DNA of 64,000 nt from Gaeumannomyces sp. JS-464 (Eukaryota; Ascomycota; Sordariomycetes; Magnaporthales; Magnaporthaceae): positions 6,882,001 through 6,946,000 of the forward strand of contig NGZR01000002.1 in the NCBI GenBank assembly GCA_002197995.1, in the 5' to 3' direction. The position numbers and the translations under genes are program-made. Positions 11,799 through 23,767 of this stretch are shown here, piece after piece. Numbering within the stretch: the first letter of the stretch is position 1; each line of letters begins with the position of its first letter. The notes below the pieces were generated by a model that was not told the origin of the DNA, ran no database searches, and saw nothing but the letters and a program-made list of their open reading frames with translations.

Positions 11799-12246
11799 TG
11801 TTACAATTAAGGGTTTGCTTTTAAAGTAAAGCACTTCGGGGGTGGGAGGACAGTATCGCTAATGCTAATAACAGGGGATTACGTGGCTTAAAAGGACGAT
11901 TTAATTGCTTGCCTTAGGGGACGCTTGGGAGCTAACTTAGGTTAACTAATGCCGAAGCTTTGGTTAAAGCTATTTAAAACAATAGGAAATCCATCCTTTA
12001 TATACACGCTGCCTTTTACCTATACTGGGTTAGATTTGTAGTTTTATTACAAAATCCACAAATCCCTTTTGGATTTATTGCTTTGTTATAAATCCACAAA
12101 TTCCTTTTTAAATTTATTATTTTGTTATAAATCCACAAATCCCTTTTGGTTTACGTAACTCCACATAACCGGGGCGGGGCGGAGGTACCACTTTAAAGCC
12201 CCCCTTTTGCCCTGCTATCCTAAAGGCTTGCATACTGGTTGTAACA
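11799..12246 (-). repeat. 3' LTR of gypsy element 1
   Basis: 448 bases; in coding orientation TGTTACAACC...TTGTAACA. It contains a GTGTATATAAAGGATGG box (TATA-like, about 12000) and tandem variants of an AAATCCACAAATCCCTTTTGG-like unit (about 12040-12145). Confidence 0.85.
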
Positions 12247-12301
12247 TTAGGTTTCCCCTTTTAAGCTAAGTCCTTTTAGCCACGTTTTATCGCCCCGCCT
12301 T

Positions 12302-12895
12302 TTGTTAATGGTAAGTACTTTCCTTTTTTACCATTTCCTTTCCCCTTTTTATTTAACAAAATGTTTAGCCGGGTACGAAAACGTCCTTTCGCGAAAAAAA
12401 ACCGTTAATTGCAAGGAGCTTTTAGCGGCTGTTTTTTTTAATTGCTACGAAATGCCTTCCTGTTCGTACTATTACGAGGTTTTAAAGCGTAAAAAGTGTA
12501 AAGCCTTTTTTTAAAACTCGTTTCGGTGCGTGGAATGTTTTCGAATTAATCGTTCGGGGTGCGACGTCCTAAGGCTTTTTTTTTTCGAGCTTTAGAATAT
12601 CGTCGTTTAGCATTTTAAACTTAAAGCTAAGCTAAAAAAAGCGGAGGAAAAAGTTTTCCGTTTTCGGAAGCAAAAACAAATGTAATTGGAAAAGATAATG
12701 CGCGCGGTGCGTCGCGGTATTAATTCGGTGGAAAAACTGGAACGTATCGAGCGGGAGTAGGCCGACCAGGCGGCTCGCTAGGCTGCCTCGCACTCCGAGC
12801 CTTTTGTGGCTCCTTCCGTTTTTTCCGATTAGCAAGTGCCCGGGGTTAATCCTAACTTGGACCTGCTTGCCTTTTTTAACCAAGGTAAGTTGTAA
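12302..12895 (+). pseudogene. Antisense accessory frame of gypsy element 1 (Cys cluster + coiled coil)
   Basis: Runs opposite to gag-pol, just inside the 3' LTR. On plus the translation shows a Cys-rich N-terminal module (MPSCSYYYEVLKRKKCKAF near 12450-12510, then RCVECF and GCDVL near 12525-12570 in a shifted frame) followed by a Lys/Glu/Arg-rich helix: KAEEKVFRFRKQK near 12640 and RRGINSVEKLERIERE near 12707-12758, with stops at RIP-type sites. The same order occurs on minus at 29220-29760, where the frame is less damaged, and in element 3. The arrangement resembles a fungal zinc-cluster-like protein with a coiled coil; function unknown. Three-copy conservation suggests it was part of the active element. 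Confidence 0.65.
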
Positions 12896-12924
12896 TTCCT
12901 TTTAACAACTTTTTTAAATCCTGT

Positions 12925-12995
12925 GGCGCATTAAGCGTGGCTTTGGTCTTTTTGCCGAGGTTTCGGGTTCGAATCCCGGCACGACCGTAAAAGTC
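12925..12995 (+). ncRNA. tRNA-like relic 1 in gypsy element 1
   Basis: The T arm is intact (TCGGGTTCGAATCCCGG) and is followed by CACGACC, a plausible 3' acceptor strand; upstream GTGGCGCATTAAGCG resembles a D arm. The 5' acceptor and the anticodon arm do not pair well, so I assign no amino acid. Not a functional tRNA as it stands. Confidence 0.4.
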
Positions 12996-13113
12996 GACGA
13001 GTTTTCGGGCTTGCTTTAAAGCTTGTTAAACCTCCACTTTTTCTTTTTTTTTTTTGCTAACCGTTCGGTGCAAACTCCTTTGCTTTATTTGGTTTTAGTA
13101 AACATACCTTTTT

Positions 13114-13196
13114 TTTAACCTAATGGTATAGTGGTAACATTTCCTACCTTTTAACCGGAAGTTCCAAGTTCGATTTTTAACTGGGTTAAAGTTTTT
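13114..13196 (+). ncRNA. tRNA-like relic 2 in gypsy element 1
   Basis: TAACCTA and TGGGTTA can pair as a 7-bp acceptor stem. A D-arm-like ATGGTATAGTGGTA and a T-loop-like AAGTTCGATTTTT lie between. The anticodon arm does not fold canonically. Its counterpart in element 2 is on minus at 29107-29190, in the same orientation relative to pol. Confidence 0.45.
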
Positions 13197-13339
13197 CCTA
13201 CTACGACCGTTTATACGCACGGGGTACGGCCGGCGTATGTATAAACGGCTGCGGTAAACGGCCCGCTTTTTTGCCTTTGCTAACCTTCGTTTAAAAGTTT
13301 TTACCGATATTTTTATAAAGCCTTTTGGCAGTTTTTAAA

Positions 13340-16300
13340 ATTGGTTTTTTTTCCCACGTGTTTTTTTCGTAGCTATACCTTTTCCATTTAATTAAGTACT
13401 TTTTAAACTTGTGTTTTAGCTTATAATTTAGGATTTTTTCGATTTCGTACTTTTGTTTTGGGTCGATTTCTATTAACTTATTGCTTTTAAAACCTGGTAG
13501 CGTTAATTTAAATAGGGAAATATAAAAAACCGGGTGGGATTTTATGGTTAGTGGTAGTTGGAGTTTGTAATTTACGTTTAAAACCTTTTTTAATACCTTA
13601 AACGGTTCCAGTTTTTTATGGTTTAACTTATCGTTTAATCGTTTCGTTTTAATATTCCGTCGAAAAAGATAAACGCTATCCTTTTTTTTAAAGGTCGGTT
13701 TTTCGATCCTTTTTTTATTTGCTTAAGTAGTTATACGGTGCCGTAGCTTTTTTAGCTTTGTTTAAAAGTGTTTATACAATTTAGTAAGCTTCGTTATTTG
13801 TATTTCCGCTGCTAAGGTATGTTTTCCTGCCTTAAGTTCCTTATACGCTGTAAACGTAAACCTATAGTTCGCATAAAACGGTGTGGTTTTTATGCTTTTA
13901 TAAATTAAGTTATTATAAGCGAATTAAGCTATAGGGAGTAATTGTACCCAGTCGTTTTATTTATAGTTAACGTAATAACGTAAATACTATTTTATGGTTT
14001 AGTTCGTCCGCTTCGTTTATTTATTTGTTTAAAAGTGGTAAGCTGTAAATAAGGAGTGCTTTGCTTTTAGCTTGCTTGTAAGCCTTTTCCAAAACTTGCT
14101 TGTAAATAGTTTGTTTTTATCCGTAATTAAACGGTTTGGCGTGCCGTATTCCGCTATTATATGCTTAATAAAAACGTACGCTAGCTTTATAACGTTGCTA
14201 CTTTCCTTATATGGTAGGAATAAGGCGTATTTAATAAGCCTATTTACTATTACTAATACATTATCGTACTTTATTTTAATTAACGGTTTTTTGGATTGGG
14301 AAAGTTTAATAACGAAATCCATAATAACTTTTTACTATGCTCCACCCGGTGCTAGCAAAGGTTGCAATAACCCGTACGGTTTGTATTTGTTAGCTTTGTT
14401 TTTAGCATAACTTTCGCAATCCTTTATTACGTCTTATACTTCGGCTCGGGTTCCTGCGAACCCGTAGTGTTATTATAGCCGTTTCCACGTTTTTTTTACG
14501 TTTTAATAGCCGTATATTAATTGGCCGTAAATTTGTTAAATTTTTTTTAAGGTTTAAACTTTTCCCTATCGGACCGTTTTAGCGAAAATCCTTTATGCCG
14601 GGATTAAAAATCCGTTTGGTTTTTTTGCTAGGATTATTCGTGTTTTTTTAAGTATTGCAACCTAATGGTTCGGTCGTCGGCTTAAAGCGTTCGCCCGGCC
14701 GTTTTCCGACCTTTTCCGGTATTCGATCCGGATGTCGTAGTTTTGCAAAAACTCGCTCCAACGGATTTGCCGTTTATTTAAGTTTTTGCTTATAATAAAG
14801 TGTGTTAAGTTTTTATAGTTTATATATACCATAACCTAATGCTTTGCTTTATAAAAGTGTGGTCGCCATTTTTCGAGTGCTTAAATAATTGCTAAAAGTT
14901 TTTTATCGTGGATTTGGTAGTTTAATTTAAATTTATTTAGCTTTTGCGAAAAGAACGTACAGGGGTGCAACCGTTCCTGGTCGTTTCGTTGTCCGAGTTA
15001 ACCGCCGATCGCGTAATTCGACGCGTCGGTTTTAACTTTAAAGGGTTTTTTTGGGTCCGGGAATGCTAACACTAGTTCTTTTAATACGGCGTTCCGTAAT
15101 TATTCGAAAGCTTTTTATTTTTGCCCTCCTTAATGGAACTGGTGGTTATTTTTGGTAAGGTTCGTAAATGGTATAGCGATTTTGCTATATTTACGAATAA
15201 ACCGCTTATAAAAGTTTAAAAATCCTAAAAACCTTCGTATTTCCGTAACGTTTTTAAATATAAGCTATTTTTTAACTTTTTCGAGCTTTTTAAGGTTTAT
15301 GCAAACCTATCCAAATGTAATTACGAACTTTAAAAAAGCGACTTTTTGCGAATGCCATTCGCACTTTTCTGGTTTAATAAAAAGCTTTGCGTTTAGCAGC
15401 TTTTAAAGTACTTTATATACGTGCTTGCTATGCTTTTTTATCGTTTCCGAAAAAATTAGGATATCGTCCAAATACGCGAGGACGAAAACGTTAAGGTACT
15501 CGCGTAACATATGGTTAATTATCTTTTAAAACGTGGTTAATGCGTTAATAAACCCGAAAGTTATTACTAAAAATTTATAGCATCCAAACTTAGTTTTAAA
15601 AGCCGTAAACCACTTTTAACCTTTTTTAACCCGTATTAAGCTGTAAGCTTTCCGTAAATCCAAAACCGTAAAATATTGGGCTTTGCCGAGCTTATCGCGC
15701 AGCTCGTCGATAAAAAGCATAAAATACCAATCCTTAATAGTAACCCCGTTTAACGGTCGGTAATCGATGCATATTCGCTTCGTCCCGTTTTTTTTTTTTT
15801 TTATAAGTTTTATATCCTATTGGAAAATCGGAAGGTTTAATGTGTTCTTTTCGTAAGTTTTTTTCCAATTATTTTTTTAGCACCTCCTATTGCTAAAAGC
15901 TAAACTAGTATAACTTTTAATATTTAAATTGCGTATTTAACTTAAATTTAATTTTAAAATCGAACGGTTTATATTTGGGAAGCACCGTTTTTAAATCTTT
16001 CCTAAATAATTTTTTATATTTATAATATTCCTTTGGAATATTCGCGAGCCGTTTTTTAATGTTAATTGGGTTATTTTGGTCGCTTTCCGCTTTAAATAAT
16101 CGCGTATTTGTTAATGTTAAATGCAAAAGTGGATTGCTAAATCCTACCATCGTCGTAACCTTTTTTCGTTGCTTTTTATACTTACGGTTTGGGGTTCGTA
16201 ATTGGTAAACCTTTTTAGTTACTCGTAGCTTCCTTTATTAAACCTAACCGGTGGTTTAATTTATCCGTAAATTGTTTTTTTTAAACCAAAGGATCCCGAA

Positions 16301-16600
16301 AATAACGTTTTTTTCCTTTATATCCAGCTCGTCCAATATAATAATAACGTTTTTTTTATTCCGGGTACGTAATGTTATTAGCTGTGTTTTTTGGTTAATC
16401 CATTTTTTATTATAAGCGATAAGTATTTTTTCGACCGTTTTTAATTGGTACGGTTAGTATTTCCGTTTCGTGGGAATTTTATACCGTTTAACCGCTTATA
16501 ACGATATATAATCGCTTTATACTTCGCAATCGATTATTACTTTAACCTTTTTTCTTTAATATTCCATCCGGAATGTTAATAGGTCGTATAGTTAATTCGA
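13340..16600 (-). pseudogene. pol relic of gypsy element 1 (RT, RNase H, integrase, chromodomain)
   Basis: Reading minus from about 16600 down: the RT block with CIDYRPLNG, the YLDD catalytic motif, the RNase H motif DASNYAIGG, an integrase core (14029-14322, including RLIKYALFLPYK and AEYGTPNRLITDKN, which carry the IN catalytic Asp region) and a chromodomain ending in YEKNTW near 13350. Stops interrupt every domain; most are TAA/TAG where related elements have CAA/CAG or TGG, as RIP would produce. Confidence 0.8.
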
Positions 16601-17599
16601 TTTTGCCATTGCGAGGGTTTTTGTTAGTTTTTTTTCTTTTTTTCCATTTTGTGCCTTTTGTTCAGGTGGTTTTTTTAGTTTTTTAATAAAAGGAACGAGT
16701 ACCGTACGTTCGTCCTTTTGTTCGGGTTAAACGGTACGTACGCTCGCGCGATCCCCTAATGCCAAATTTCCGCCTTTTATGCTATATGCTTTTTGCATTT
16801 TATAATTTCGCATTTTCCCTAATCGAGCACTTTAGTAACGCATAATATCGGGTACCGTTCGCTGGGTTTAAAAACTGCGGTAAACCTGCCGATCCGGGTT
16901 GGTTCCCACCGTGGTAATTAAAATGCCAAACGGGGTTTAACTTTTAACTCGCTTTTTAATTTCCGTGGAAAGAAATCGTGTTTAAGTTTGGGTTGTAAAT
17001 GGAATTTGCATTTTTCGTGGATACATTTTACTTAAAAAAGGTACAAATGTCCAGGGTGTTTTTATATCGATATTGGGGTAGTTTTCGGGTTTTAACGCAG
17101 TTTATCCCGGTTTACTAGCGTCGTTAAACCGGTAGTTAGCATACCTAACTTCCTGCTAGTTATTAAATTACGATAAAGGTTAACCGTTATTTTCGTTCGC
17201 TAAAGTAGCGTAACATAACGGGCCATTTAAATATCTTAGGATTTTAGCGTTTTAAAAACATACCGAAATATTAAAAGGCGTAAAAGCGTGCTAATCCTTC
17301 CAGCTCGCTTGCTTTTCGCGGACTATAGGTACGGAGGTTCCTTCGTTCGGGTTTTCCGCTCGCTTTTAAAACTCGGCCGTTTCGAAGTTTTAACCATTTC
17401 GGTCCATTTTAACGTCGGTATTGGAATCCTCCGGCTCCCGGAAAAGGTATGTTTAACTTAAAGGCTTTTTTCGGGCTTTTCCTTCCTTCGCGTTACTTAT
17501 TAGGATTATTCCCTTTTAAAACCCGCAAAAGGCGGTATCGTTTTCCTTTTTTTAAATCCTCGGGTTCGGGAACGATCCGCTGTTTTCCCTCGCTATCGT

Positions 17600-18790
17600 A
17601 TTCGAACTTTATAGCTTTAAATATGCAAATGCTTCGTGGTTTTCGAGGATACCATCCGGTAGCTTTTTATCGAATTAATATATAGCATATAGCTTATCGT
17701 AGTAATTCGTTTAATTAAACGCTATTTTAAAACATAACCCTTTTTATGTTAAGCTTTTTTACGTTCGCTAAAGGTTCGCTATTTAACGGTTATTATCCCG
17801 CTAAAAGCAATTGGCTTTTATATAGCTAGTTTAACCGCATTTAAAACATTTCCCGTTTTTCGGGTTTTATTTTTGCTTTTTTTACTGCTTTTATTACTAG
17901 TAAGCGGCTTTCGCATTAAGGTTTATAAAGCTTAAATGCGTCCTATAAGCCGTAATAGGTTATTACTTAACCTTTTTTTAATTAGCTTTATTATTTTATG
18001 CCACGTTTTTAAAACTATATCCTTTTTTTTTTATTATCGTTCGTACAATTTATCGCTAATGCGAACCGCGTTTCGAACGTAATCCGTAAAAAACTCGGGG
18101 CGATTTTGCTTTGCGAGTTTATCCTTTACATCCTCGCGCAATCCGTTATAAAAGTGCAGCATTAGCGTAGCGTTGCTCCAATTAAGCTTAGTGCTAATCC
18201 GTTAAAAGTCCGTTGCGTACTTAGTTATAAGCCCTCGTTATTTAAAGGCTAATAAGTTTTTCTCGGCGATTCGGGTTTCGTCGATTATTCCGAACACCTT
18301 TCCGACCTTTTTTCCGAAGGTTTCGAAGCTGGCGAAAATAAGCTTAATAGCTTCCTAATTATTTTTATATCCTTTAAGGTAATCGCTTTAGGTCGGTTAA
18401 AACCATTTTTTCATTTTGCCGTTTAATTTAATAGCAGCGTAAGCAACCTTTTATTCCTCGCTTACGAATTGCTATTTGTAAAATTTAAAGTAGCTTTTAC
18501 ATTCGGTAAGGAACGTTTTAAGCTTGCCGTTTTCCCTTTCGTAAAAATCCGGGGACGGGAACTTATACGCTTTAATTGCGATAGGTGTTTTAAAGGACGC
18601 TAACTTCGCAGTAAATTGCTTTACCTCGTCCTAGCTTTTAGCGATTTTAACCGTTATAAGTTTAAAAAGGCTGGCCGTGTTAGCGGCTTCGTTAAAGTCG
18701 TACTTAACACCGTTAAGGGTAAAAACCGTGGTTTTTTCCTTTTAAGCTTTTTGCTGCTGCTTGCTATAGCTGCGTTATCCTTTTTCCGAC
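17600..18790 (-). pseudogene. gag relic of gypsy element 1
   Basis: Homologous in reverse to 9560-10621. It keeps a zinc-knuckle-like K-C-F-K-C-G followed by NC at about 17820-17870. Broken by many stops. It starts close to the 5' LTR at 18817. Confidence 0.65.
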
Positions 18791-18816
18791 GAGGTACTAA
18801 ATAGGATTAGTTAAAA

Positions 18817-19265
18817 TGTTACAATTAGGGGTTTGCTCCTAAGGTAAAGCACCTCGGGGGTAGGGAGGATAATATCGCTAATGCTAATAATAGGGGATTA
18901 CGTGGCTTAAAAGGACGATTTAATTACTTGCTCTAAGGGACGCTTAGGAGCTAACTTAAGTTAACTAATGCCGAAGCCTTAGTTAAAGCTATTTAAAATA
19001 ATAGGAAATCCATCCTTTATATACACGCTGCCTTTTGCTTTATGCTGGGTTGGATTTGTGGTTTTATTACAAATTTATAAATCCCTTTTGAATTTATTGC
19101 TTTATTACAAATTTACAAATCCCTTTTTGGATTTGTTACTTTATTACAAATCCACAAATCCCTTTTGGTTTACGTAACTCCACGTAACCGGGGCGGGGCG
19201 GAGGCACCACTTTAAGGCCCCCCTTTTGCCTTGCTGTCCTAAAGGCTTGCATACTGGTCGTAACA
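18817..19265 (-). repeat. 5' LTR of gypsy element 1
   Basis: 449 bases and close to the 3' LTR at 11799-12246 in length and sequence; the visible differences are mostly C/T or G/A. Followed by the TSD CCCAT. Confidence 0.85.
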
Positions 19266-20489
19266 CCCATTCCTAATTGCTAAGCTGGACCAGCTTTGCT
19301 TTACCACGGTTTTCCGATGTTATAATAACTATAACGGCCGCGATTATGCTTATAAAAAAGCCGGTTTCGTTAAAATTATAATATCGTTATTTTAAATGCC
19401 ATATTTGGCTATAATGTTCCGCATAAGGTCGAACTACGCGGAAATAAGCTTGGAATTTTCGCATTTAGCTTTTTAGTAATCGTACTTTCGAATTTAACGC
19501 GTACCGAGCTTTGCGCGGCGCTTAACGAAGTTCGCGACCTAGTTTTTACCGACGGCGCCCGCGTCGCGTTCGGCGAGCAATCGGTTAGCTATATTTTTAA
19601 CATTAAAAAGCCGGGGAGGGAATGCACGGGAATCCAGCTTGAGGATGTATTTAACAAGCGCCTCCTTTTCGGATTCCGTTAATTTCCGGGAGTTGGGCAT
19701 GCAATCGCGTCGAGCGGGTTGGCCGCTTTTACGCCGGGCGAAAGTAAAATAGTTAACCGCGTAAATTTTGGCAGCACTCCGAACGCTTAACTTTGGGTTT
19801 GAATTAATGGCTTAAAAGGCTAAAATAACCCTGCTTTCGTCGCTTATGTTTACCATTGTTTGTTGTGGAAATATTCGTGGATAAAGTTAATTAACGCGTA
19901 AACGCGTATCGGTAATCCACTCGTTTGTTTAATCCACTCGCATGTAAACCACGTTATGTTTTAAGTTAGTGCTTAATTAAACCAATTGTTATAATAAATC
20001 GTGCGCTATTTATTAATCCGATAAGTAAATTATTAAATAGTACTTTTAAAAACCACGAAGTATCGCTATGTTTAAAGCGATTAAAATTAAATACGATAAC
20101 GAAGGCGAATTATTACAGTACGATCGCTTATATAAAGACTTGGCGGGTCGTAACCCTCGATACGACAACGTTCCTTTTTGCTTTGGTGTAAAAGGTACTA
20201 CCTTAGTTTAATCCCGTAATACGAATAGCGTGTTACGCCCGGGTTTACGAATTCGAAAAAAAATAATAACACTTATCCTTAAGTTTAAAAAAGGATAATT
20301 TTAACAAATAATTCGAAAGGAAAAAAAGCCCGAAAAAAGCTTTTAAGCTAAACACACCTTTTTCGGGAATTGAAAAATTTTAACACTAACGCGGAAATTG
20401 AAAAAAAAAAACGAATAAAACATTACTATTGCCCAGTTTTAAAAACACGCGAAATAAGTACTAAACAGCGCTAATAATAAGCCTTTCGG

Positions 20490-20885
20490 TGTTACAATTA
20501 AGGGTTTGCTTTTAAAGTAAGGCACTTCGGGGGTGGACAGGACAGTATCGCTGGTTTGGTTGGACAAGGGGATTACGTAACTTAAAAGGACAATTTAATT
20601 GCTTGCCCCAGGGGATGCTTGGGAGCTAACTTAGGTTAACTAATGCCGAAGCCTTAGTTAAGCTACCTAAAACAGTAGGAAAAACCAACCTTTATATACA
20701 CGCTGCCTCTTGCTTTGTGTTAAGCTGGATTTGTGGCTTTGTTTTAAAACTCGACAAATCTATAGATTTAACCCCGCACGGGCCGTTTGGTTACGTGCCC
20801 CTTCGTGTTTACAGGGTGTGGGGTTCGGTTTCCGCTTGGGCCTTTTTGCCCGTGTTTTTTAAAGCCTGTATATATGGTTGTAACA
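20490..20885 (-). mobile_element. Solo gypsy LTR with TSD TTCGG
   Basis: 396 bases, TGTTACAATT...TTGTAACA, flanked by TTCGG on both sides (20485-20489, 20886-20890). Its inner part (ACGTGCCCCTTCGTGTTTAC..., GTGTGGGGTTCGG) differs from the LTRs of element 1 but matches the solo LTR at 21305, so the two form an LTR variant. Confidence 0.85.
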
Positions 20886-21304
20886 TTCGGCCCGCCGTTT
20901 TACAAAGCCTAAACAGCGGTAAACGTAAAGTCGTCCTTATACCATTCGACGTTTCGAAGTACTTTTAAAACGTTAAGGTTTTAAAACACCCTAATAAACC
21001 GTTATATTACGCCACTCCCGCGGACGGAAATAACGGCTAACTTTTATCGTCGTTTAACGACTAATAGGAAGTTTAATATGCTAAATACAGGTTTAATAAC
21101 GCAAACAAGCGAAATAAAACTGCGCTAAACCCCGAAAACCACGCTAGCATCGATTTAAAACATTTTAAATATTTACACCTTTTTTAAGTAAAATGTATTT
21201 ACGAAAAGTGCAAATTTTTTACAACCTAAGCTTAAGTACGATTTCTTTTTACAAAAGTTAAAAAGTAAGCCTAAAATTAAACACCGATTGGCATTGTAAT
21301 TACT

Positions 21305-21744
21305 TGTTACAATTAAAGGTTTGCTTTTAAAGTAAAGCACTTCAAGGGTAAAAAGGATAATATCGCTAATTTGGTAAATAGGGAAACACGTAACTTAAAA
21401 GGATAATATAATTATTTGCCTTAAGGGATGTTTAAAAGCGAACTTAAGTTAATTAATGCCAAAGCCTTAATTAAAGCTATTTAAAACAATAAGAAATCCA
21501 TCTTTATATACACGTTATTTCCTACGTTATGCTAGGTTAAATTTGTAGCTTTGTTTTAAATTTTAATAAATTTAAAAGTTTAACCATAAATTTATAGCTT
21601 TATTTTAAAATTTAACAAATTTACAAATTTAACCTCGTACAGGCCGCTTAGTTACGTGCTTTTATGTTTACGAAGTGTGGGGTTCGGTCCCCGCTTGGTC
21701 CTTTTTCCCCGTGTTTTTTGGGGTTTGCGCGTATAGTTATAACA
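21305..21744 (-). mobile_element. Solo gypsy LTR with TSD TTACT
   Basis: 440 bases flanked by TTACT (21300-21304, 21745-21749). Removing it and one TSD copy joins 21299 to 21745 and restores the element 2 sequence as seen in element 1 near 16.86-16.92 kb. Confidence 0.85.
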
Positions 21745-22997
21745 TTACTACGGTAAAAACCAGCCCGAATTGGTTAGCTTACCGTAATTTTTAAACCTAC
21801 CAAACGGTATACGATGTTATGCGTTATTAAAACGCTCGATTAAAAAAAGTGCAAAACTGGAAAGTGCAAAAAGCACATGGTATAAAAGGCGGAAATTTAG
21901 CATTAAGGGATTACGCGAGCATACGTCCCGTTTAACCCAAATAAAAAAACGAACATACGGCACTCGTTTTTTTTACTAAAACATAAACGAACTACCCAAA
22001 CGGAAAGTACGAAATGAAAAAAAACTAATAAAACTTTCGCGATGGTAAAATTAAATTAACCGTATAACTTATTAACATTTTAAATAAAATATTAAAAAAA
22101 AAGTTAAAGTAATAATCGATTGCGAAATATAAAACGATTATATATTGCTATAAACGGCTAAACAGTATAAAATTTTTACAAAACGGTAACATTAACCGTA
22201 CTAATTAAAAACGGTTAAAAGAATACCTATCGCTTATTATAAAAAATAAATCGATTAAAAAATACGACTAATAACATTACTTATTTAAAATAGGGAAAAC
22301 GTTACTATTATATTGGACGAGTTAAATATATAAGAAAAAAACGTTAGTTTCGAAATGGTTTAATTTAGGAAAAATAACGTACGGGTAAATTAAATTACCG
22401 AGTAGGTTTAATAAAAAAAGGTATAAGTAATAAAAACGATTTACTAATTACGAGCTTTAAGCCGTAAGCATAAAAAGCAATAAGAATTTACAACGGTAAT
22501 AAAATTTAACAATCCGCTTTTGCATTTCGTATTAACAAATACACGATTATCCAAAGTGAAAAGCGATTAAAACGATTTAATTAACGTTAATAAACGGTTT
22601 GCAAATATTGTAAAAAATACTACAAATACGAAAAATTGCTTCGGAAAAACCTAAAAACAGTACTTTCTAAACATAAACCGTTCGACTTTAAAATTAAGCT
22701 TAAATTAAAAACATAGCTTAAGTATTAAAAGCTGTACTAGTTTAACTTTTAATAATAAAAAGTTTTAAAAAACAACTGGAAAAAAAACTTAAAAAATAAA
22801 TATTTAAGCTTTTTAATTTTCTAATAAAACACGGGATTTTATAAAGGAAAAAAAACGAAACGAAGTGAATATGCGTTAACTACCGCATTTTAAACGAGGT
22901 TACAATTAAAAATCGGTATTTTTTACTTTTTATTAATAAGTTACAAAATAAGCTTAGCAAAGCTTAATATTTTACGGTTTTAAATTTGCGGAAAGCT
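21745..22997 (+). pseudogene. protease/RT relic of gypsy element 2
   Basis: Homologous in reverse to 15.64-16.9 kb of element 1. No frame is open. It stops at a Fot1 insertion (TA at 22998-22999) just past the segment equivalent to YFTVLDLRKAY of the reverse transcriptase. Confidence 0.65.
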
Positions 22998-22999
22998 TA

Positions 23000-23767
23000 A
23001 CGTGGTTTAATAGCGAGTGGATTATAGCAGCAAATGAATTACTTATACTTAACTTTTAATTAATTAACGCGCATGCCAACTTAATAACGCTAGGAATTAA
23101 TTTAAACTATTTAAAACTATATATATTAAACATTTTTACGTTTTCCTAATAAATGCGCGCATTATGTCCAGTTTTACCGCAAGTGCTATATCGCCGACGA
23201 GTTATCGTCGCCCGCTTTTTTTAACCTTTATAATCGTGCATTTTTTACTATAACTATTTATTTAGCTTTTATTAGTTTAAAATATTTCGTACTTTGTCGA
23301 TAGTAAATAACCTTTTAAATTAAACACATGTTTTTTTAGCCCTTTAACGTTTGCTTAACGCTTCGTTCGCTTATCGTAGTTTAAAACACTTTTTTTTTAA
23401 AAGGTTAACCCGATGTATAATTGCTTTAGCCTTTTTTGCTAACTAGTTTATAACCGTTAATATGGGTATCGAAAAGCTGCCCCGGTAATTAGAAATTTAA
23501 GTTTTAATATGTTTGGATTGCGAAGTTACGTTTTTAACTATTCGCGGCGTTTTAAAGGTTTAAAGTTTAACGTTGTTTAAAAACTCTTTTAAAGGAGTTA
23601 AAATTCGTAACTTTATATCCAACTTTTATAAAACTAAATTCGAATTAAAAAAAGCAAAGCTAGCCTTTTGGAAACCTTTTTAATTGTTTTTTTCAGGTTT
23701 AAAATTTAAAAATGCCGTTTTAAACGCCGAAAAAAAACTTAATTTAATTACGTGGTTAACGTATAAC
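23000..23767 (-). mobile_element. Fot1/pogo transposon B, truncated
   Basis: Starts ACGTGGTTTAATAGCGAGTG and follows the other copies until about 23767 (TTACGTGGTTAACGTATAAC), where it switches abruptly to gypsy sequence equivalent to 14.83 kb of element 1. The transposon's second half and about 0.8 kb of reverse transcriptase are gone, as from one deletion across both. Confidence 0.8.

Larger units (their letters stand above)
11799..19265 (-). mobile_element. Gypsy element 1: full-length chromodomain LTR retrotransposon
   Basis: Complete 7.47 kb element with LTRs at 11799-12246 and 18817-19265 and TSD CCCAT (11794-11798, 19266-19270), inserted in Fot1 copy A. On minus the order is gag with zinc knuckle (about 17.8 kb), protease region, reverse transcriptase with a CIDYRPLNGVTIKDWY-like block (about 15.74-15.79 kb) and YLDD (about 15.465-15.48 kb), RNase H with DASNYAIGG (about 15.02 kb), integrase (14029-14322) and a chromodomain (about 13.35-13.47 kb). 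This order and the chromodomain place it in the Ty3/gypsy chromovirus clade. All frames are broken by RIP-type stops. Between pol and the 3' LTR it holds two tRNA-like sequences and an antisense frame. Confidence 0.9.
10624..19954 (-). mobile_element. Fot1/pogo-family DNA transposon A, split by gypsy element 1
   Basis: The transposon comprises 10624-11798 and 19266-19954, about 1.86 kb once element 1 and one TSD copy are removed. It is flanked by TA (10622-10623, 19955-19956). The terminal inverted repeats are about 53 bases long with very few mismatches, starting ACGTGGTTTACATGCGAGTG, and contain GCGAGTGGATTA twice. Transposase would read on minus: an N-terminal Tc5/CENP-B-type helix-turn-helix region near 19.5-19.7 kb and a DDE region with an F-D-E-T-G-F-like motif near 19.36 kb. 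RIP stops have destroyed the frame. Confidence 0.85.

Noticed and set aside
14072..14410. 112-codon open frame on plus in the repeat nest
   Set aside because: It is the opposite strand of the integrase relic of gypsy element 1; no independent motif.
20490..21744. A short LTR element (TRIM-like) formed by the two LTRs at 20490 and 21305
   Set aside because: Each LTR has its own TSD (TTCGG; TTACT) and the sequence between them is homologous to the element 2 interior, so they are two solo LTRs.
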